This document shows, in pieces, positions 35,290 to 38,132 of a stretch of DNA of 38,132 nucleotides; the stretch's first letter is position 1, and each line of letters begins with the position of its first letter. Position numbers and translations under genes: made by a program. The DNA is from CAZJOD01 sp964547525 (GTDB lineage: Bacteria; Bacillota; Clostridia; JAAYHZ01), in NCBI GenBank assembly GCA_964547525.1, contig CAZJOD010000014.1:1-38132 (forward strand). The letters run 5' to 3'. Under the pieces are notes generated by a model that ran no database searches, was not told where the DNA came from, and saw nothing but the letters and a program-made list of their open reading frames with translations.

Positions 35290-36887
35290 TTCTTTTTTCC
35301 TTTCTTCAATGTTTTGATTACATTATCTGCGGCAATTTTTCCGGTTAAAATGCCAATTGGCAAGCCTGAAGGGCTAAATGTCCATTGACCTGCTTGTAGT
35401 ACATCCGGAATCGGCGTATAACATGATTTTTTGATTTGGTTCATCTTGTTTACAGCCGGTATATCATCATTGGTAAAAGCCCAGCCGGTTATCCCTCCGT
35501 CAAGATTACCGGTTAACCTTTCAATGGTAAGGGGTGTGGAACTAAAGTGGAAAATTACTTTGTCATTGATGTTTTCATAAATACTGTTGTTAAGAACAGT
35601 AATGATCTTTTTTTCGGTGAAATTTTTAAACTCATCATAAAAACCTATGGATTTAATATTATTTATAAAATCATAATCCATCAGAACACTAACAACCAAT
35701 CCGGTTTTTCCCTTCGGTGCAAGTTCTTCGTTGCGCAATGAAGGAATGGCTATTTCATATGTAGTGTACTCCAGGTACTCGTTCATCCAATCAATAATTT
35801 CTTTTTTATCGGTTGCTTTACTTACGATTTTAAGTTTTTCAAAGATCTTTGATTGGCCGGTTTTTTTAGGTGTATAAAAGCTATGACCACTTGATCTTTT
35901 TCGGAAGTATTCTTTGTCCAAATCAACAGCTAAAAACAGTGAATAAATTGAATCACCTCCCCTTTTTCCACTGAGAAGATTTTTTTGACCCTCGATTCTT
36001 CTTTTAATTTCATTGTCATTGATTGTTTCCATGTCTATCGATTGATATAACCTGTTAAGATCGGCCGCCCAAATTAGTTGATCATATTCATAGAGCCGGT
36101 CATTCTGATCATAAACCGATTTATTAAAGATATCAATTTTTTTGATATCTGTATCTGTTTTGATTGTACCTTCTGATTTGATGATATAATCCCTTATCTT
36201 TTCTACCAAATCATATGTTCCATTAACCGGGTATTCATAATCCAAATACAGACTAAAATAACTCAGGGCAAAAAAAGCGGGAGTTTTTTGAAAAAAATGC
36301 TGACTTATGATATCAATCAGTGATTGTTTATCGGTTAACCGACTTAGATAATCATAAACGGGTATATTAAATTTTTTGATTTTACCGGATTTAGCAATAA
36401 ATTTAAATAACCAAGGAATTAACGTTTTAAGTAGATATTCTTTATCTTTTTTTAGATCTTTAAATAACGGATTTTCAATTCCATATAAAACATTCATGTA
36501 ATCCATAACCTTTTTTATTTCATCAAGTATGGCATCAATATCATTTTCATTGTCAGGATAAAGCTTTACAAGCATTTCTCTATAGTCATTTAAACTGTCA
36601 ATTGTTTCAACACGAATCAATTCTTTCTCGATTCCAATAGTTACAGTGCTTTTAACAAATTCAACATTTAAATCGAGCTGCTTTAACATCGGCTTTACAA
36701 TTCCCGAATCAACAATACCTCTAACACCGGCATCAAACAAAAAACCGTCGTTGTAAAATGAACTTACTAAACCACCTACAATACCTTGTTTTTCGCAAAC
36801 CAATATTTTATAGCCGTTTTTTGCTAGAAAAGCCGCACTTGTCAATCCGGCTATTCCACCACCAACAATAATTACATCATATCTCAT
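35286..36887 (-). CDS. FAD-dependent oxidoreductase, phytoene desaturase-like
   Basis: Flavoprotein of about 533 residues. The N-terminus YDVIIVGGGIAGLTSAAFLA is the FAD Rossmann motif, followed by VCEKQGIVGGLVSSF and FDAGVRGI. The C-terminus QAGQWTFSPSGLPIGILTGK matches the CrtI/amine-oxidase family. It may desaturate or isomerise a polyene, sterol or lipid, but no phytoene synthase is near, so a carotenoid role is not supported. An ATG 12 bases upstream (36899) is in frame; I chose the ATG at 36887, which places Met next to the first beta strand. The choice is uncertain. Confidence 0.85.
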   Translation of the reverse strand: MRYDVIIVGGGIAGLTSAAFLAKNGYKILVCEKQGIVGGLVSSFYNDGFLFDAGVRGIVDSGIVKPMLKQLDLNVEFVKSTVTIGIEKELIRVETIDSLNDYREMLVKLYPDNENDIDAILDEIKKVMDYMNVLYGIENPLFKDLKKDKEYLLKTLIPWLFKFIAKSGKIKKFNIPVYDYLSRLTDKQSLIDIISQHFFQKTPAFFALSYFSLYLDYEYPVNGTYDLVEKIRDYIIKSEGTIKTDTDIKKIDIFNKSVYDQNDRLYEYDQLIWAADLNRLYQSIDMETINDNEIKRRIEGQKNLLSGKRGGDSIYSLFLAVDLDKEYFRKRSSGHSFYTPKKTGQSKIFEKLKIVSKATDKKEIIDWMNEYLEYTTYEIAIPSLRNEELAPKGKTGLVVSVLMDYDFINNIKSIGFYDEFKNFTEKKIITVLNNSIYENINDKVIFHFSSTPLTIERLTGNLDGGITGWAFTNDDIPAVNKMNQIKKSCYTPIPDVLQAGQWTFSPSGLPIGILTGKIAADNVIKTLKKGKKK

Positions 36888-36891
36888 ACAG

Positions 36892-37818
36892 TCACACATC
36901 CTTTTTTTCTAAGCCGGTCATTTCCATACTCAACTGTAGGATTATTTTCTGATTTTTCATATTCAGAGCATGTTTTGCAGGTTTTTCTTCAATAGTTAAA
37001 TTAAAAAATTTACCGCTTATTTTACTTAATTCATTCGATGAAGCTAAATAAAAAACAGCTTCACCGGATATCTTCGGATCCTTTAGAAAGTGCCAAATTA
37101 CATTATGTAAAAACCAACGATATAGTCTACCGTTATTATTACCTATGTTAGTTCTTACACCACCCGGGTGCATAGCATTAATAGTAACACCCGTACTTTT
37201 CAAGTCCTCGGCTAATTGCCAAACTGTTAATAATTGTGCGGTTTTTGAAGCTCCGTAGCTTCTTAACCCGGTATAGATTCGTTTTTCCCAGTTCAAATCA
37301 TTTACATTTAACCCGTTAAATCGATGTCCCTCAGAATTGACTTGAATAATTCTTGAAGGCGAAGATTCAATCATTCTGTTTAATAAGAGCTTTGTAAGCA
37401 AAAAGGTTGCCAGATGGTTAACACAAAAAACCATTTCAAAACCGTCTTGATTTAATATTCTTTTTGTTAAATGTATACCGGCACTGTTAATCAATACGTC
37501 AATTTTCGGATATTTATCCAAAATTGCCATAGCCGCATCTTCCACTTGCTTTAAATTGGAAAAATCGGCTATATAATAATCGACAAACACTTTATACTCT
37601 TTTTCTACCTCTTCTTTGACAGCCTTGGCTTTATTCTCATTTCTGACCACCATCACAATATTCGCTCCTTTAGCCGCTAAAGCTTTTACAGCTTCATAAC
37701 CAACACCGGATGTGGCACCGGAGATAACGCATAGTTTTCCATCCATGGATTCATCACTATGTTTTTGAACTGCTTTACTGTTTTTTAAAAACACCAGTTG
37801 TTCAGGTAGTTTTACCAT
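36892..37818 (-). CDS. Short-chain dehydrogenase/reductase
   Basis: SDR of 308 residues, similar to retinol dehydrogenase types. It has the cofactor motif SGATSGVGYE near 33-42, NSAG near 110-113 and the catalytic YGASK (YxxxK), with Ser in QVNSEGHRF. The Arg after beta-2 in VVRNENKAK suggests NADP preference. Its 3' end overlaps the upstream candidate start of the flavoprotein, so it is in the same operon. The substrate, probably a hydrophobic alcohol or ketone, is unknown. Confidence 0.9.
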   Translation of the reverse strand: MVKLPEQLVFLKNSKAVQKHSDESMDGKLCVISGATSGVGYEAVKALAAKGANIVMVVRNENKAKAVKEEVEKEYKVFVDYYIADFSNLKQVEDAAMAILDKYPKIDVLINSAGIHLTKRILNQDGFEMVFCVNHLATFLLTKLLLNRMIESSPSRIIQVNSEGHRFNGLNVNDLNWEKRIYTGLRSYGASKTAQLLTVWQLAEDLKSTGVTINAMHPGGVRTNIGNNNGRLYRWFLHNVIWHFLKDPKISGEAVFYLASSNELSKISGKFFNLTIEEKPAKHALNMKNQKIILQLSMEMTGLEKKDV

Positions 37819-37828
37819 TTTGATTCTC

Positions 37829-38132
37829 CTATCCGAAAAATACTCTCATAAATTGGCGATAGATTCGTCTTATAATCGGAATTCCATCATAAATATCACC
37901 CCAAAGATCGTAATAATCTCTTTGCTCAATGATCAGACCTTCATTGCCAAAAGTTAATCTTGTAGCACCATAAATCGGTTTTTTGGGGAAAATCCGAAAA
38001 GACATTGTCATCTTCCAATCCATCATCACAATATTATCGGTTCCAATAATATTATAGATATCCATTTTCAAACTCTTGCATCGCTTTGCTAAACGATTAC
38101 ACATTGCTTCAAACTCCGGTTTACCTTCAATT
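37829..38132 (-). CDS. NTF2-like/SnoaL-like protein, 5' end outside window
   Basis: The reading frame is open to the window edge: nine more codons (IEGKPEFEA) precede the internal Met at 38104, so the start lies beyond the end. The visible part of about 100 residues has the alternating strands of the NTF2 fold (YNIIGTDNIVMMDWKMTMSF, then ATRLTFGNEGLIIEQRDYYD, then WGDIYDGIPIIRRIY). Such domains bind or isomerise small hydrophobic molecules. It sits 10 bases before the SDR gene and appears to be part of the same unit. Confidence 0.7.
   Translation of the reverse strand, partial: IEGKPEFEAMCNRLAKRCKSLKMDIYNIIGTDNIVMMDWKMTMSFRIFPKKPIYGATRLTFGNEGLIIEQRDYYDLWGDIYDGIPIIRRIYRQFMRVFFG

Noticed and set aside
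1..38132. tRNA, rRNA, CRISPR, insertion sequences.
   Set aside because: No cloverleaf, regularly spaced repeats, transposase or terminal inverted repeats were found by reading both strands.

Overview
The window looks like a chromosomal segment of a low-GC, Gram-positive, probably anaerobic member of the Firmicutes (Clostridia-like). The reasons are the AT-rich sequence, strong AGGAGG-type ribosome sites, several TTG or GTG start codons, a consensus sigma-A promoter, a Firmicutes-type LexA-box candidate, an ECF sigma/anti-sigma pair and two radical SAM enzymes. No tRNA, rRNA, CRISPR array, transposase or phage gene was seen. No gap between genes exceeds 300 bases. Species assignment is not possible from the sequence alone.

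Positions 1-3560 are on the plus strand: a terminator from an upstream gene, a leucine-rich-repeat lipoprotein, a phosphoglycerate-dehydrogenase-like enzyme, and a spore-photoproduct-lyase-like radical SAM protein. The last has a perfect TTGACA-17-TATAAT promoter, a LexA-box candidate inside the spacer, and a C-terminal QMSLF sequence matching the beta-clamp-binding consensus. Everything after this is on the minus strand.

Positions 3589-13206 hold the most unusual block. In transcription order it encodes a JAMM/JAB metalloprotease, a 60-residue Cys-rich protein, a coiled-coil protein starting MSGPK, a zinc-ribbon/FHA protein, an NrdG-like radical SAM protein, a ClpB-like AAA+ ATPase, a PP2C phosphatase, a Ser/Thr kinase with an unusual C-terminal region, and a two-TM membrane protein. 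The six genes from the coiled-coil protein to the kinase are overlapping or only about 13-15 bases apart. This suggests a phospho-signalling module (kinase, phosphatase, FHA reader) controlling an AAA+ remodelling machine, with a radical SAM modifier and a peptidase. I do not recognise it as a named system.

Positions 13365-32482 are a surface polysaccharide (EPS/capsule) locus. In transcription order it has an MBL-fold hydrolase, an MBOAT acyltransferase and its DHHW partner (O-acetylation), a Wzy-like polymerase fused to three fibronectin type III domains, a CMP-sugar-synthetase-like cytidylyltransferase, two GT4 and one GT2 glycosyltransferases, a 965-residue two-domain glycosyltransferase, a heparinase II/III-like protein, asparagine synthetase, a Wzx flippase and dTDP-glucose 4,6-dehydratase. 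A priming transferase, chain-length regulators, RmlA/C/D and NeuB/C are not in the window.

Positions 32578-38132 hold an ECF sigma factor with an overlapping large membrane-anchored anti-sigma-like protein. Upstream of them is a redox operon: NTF2-like (cut by the window end), SDR dehydrogenase, phytoene-desaturase-like flavoprotein and a flavodoxin. The flavodoxin gene is broken by an apparent one-base deletion in a T run.
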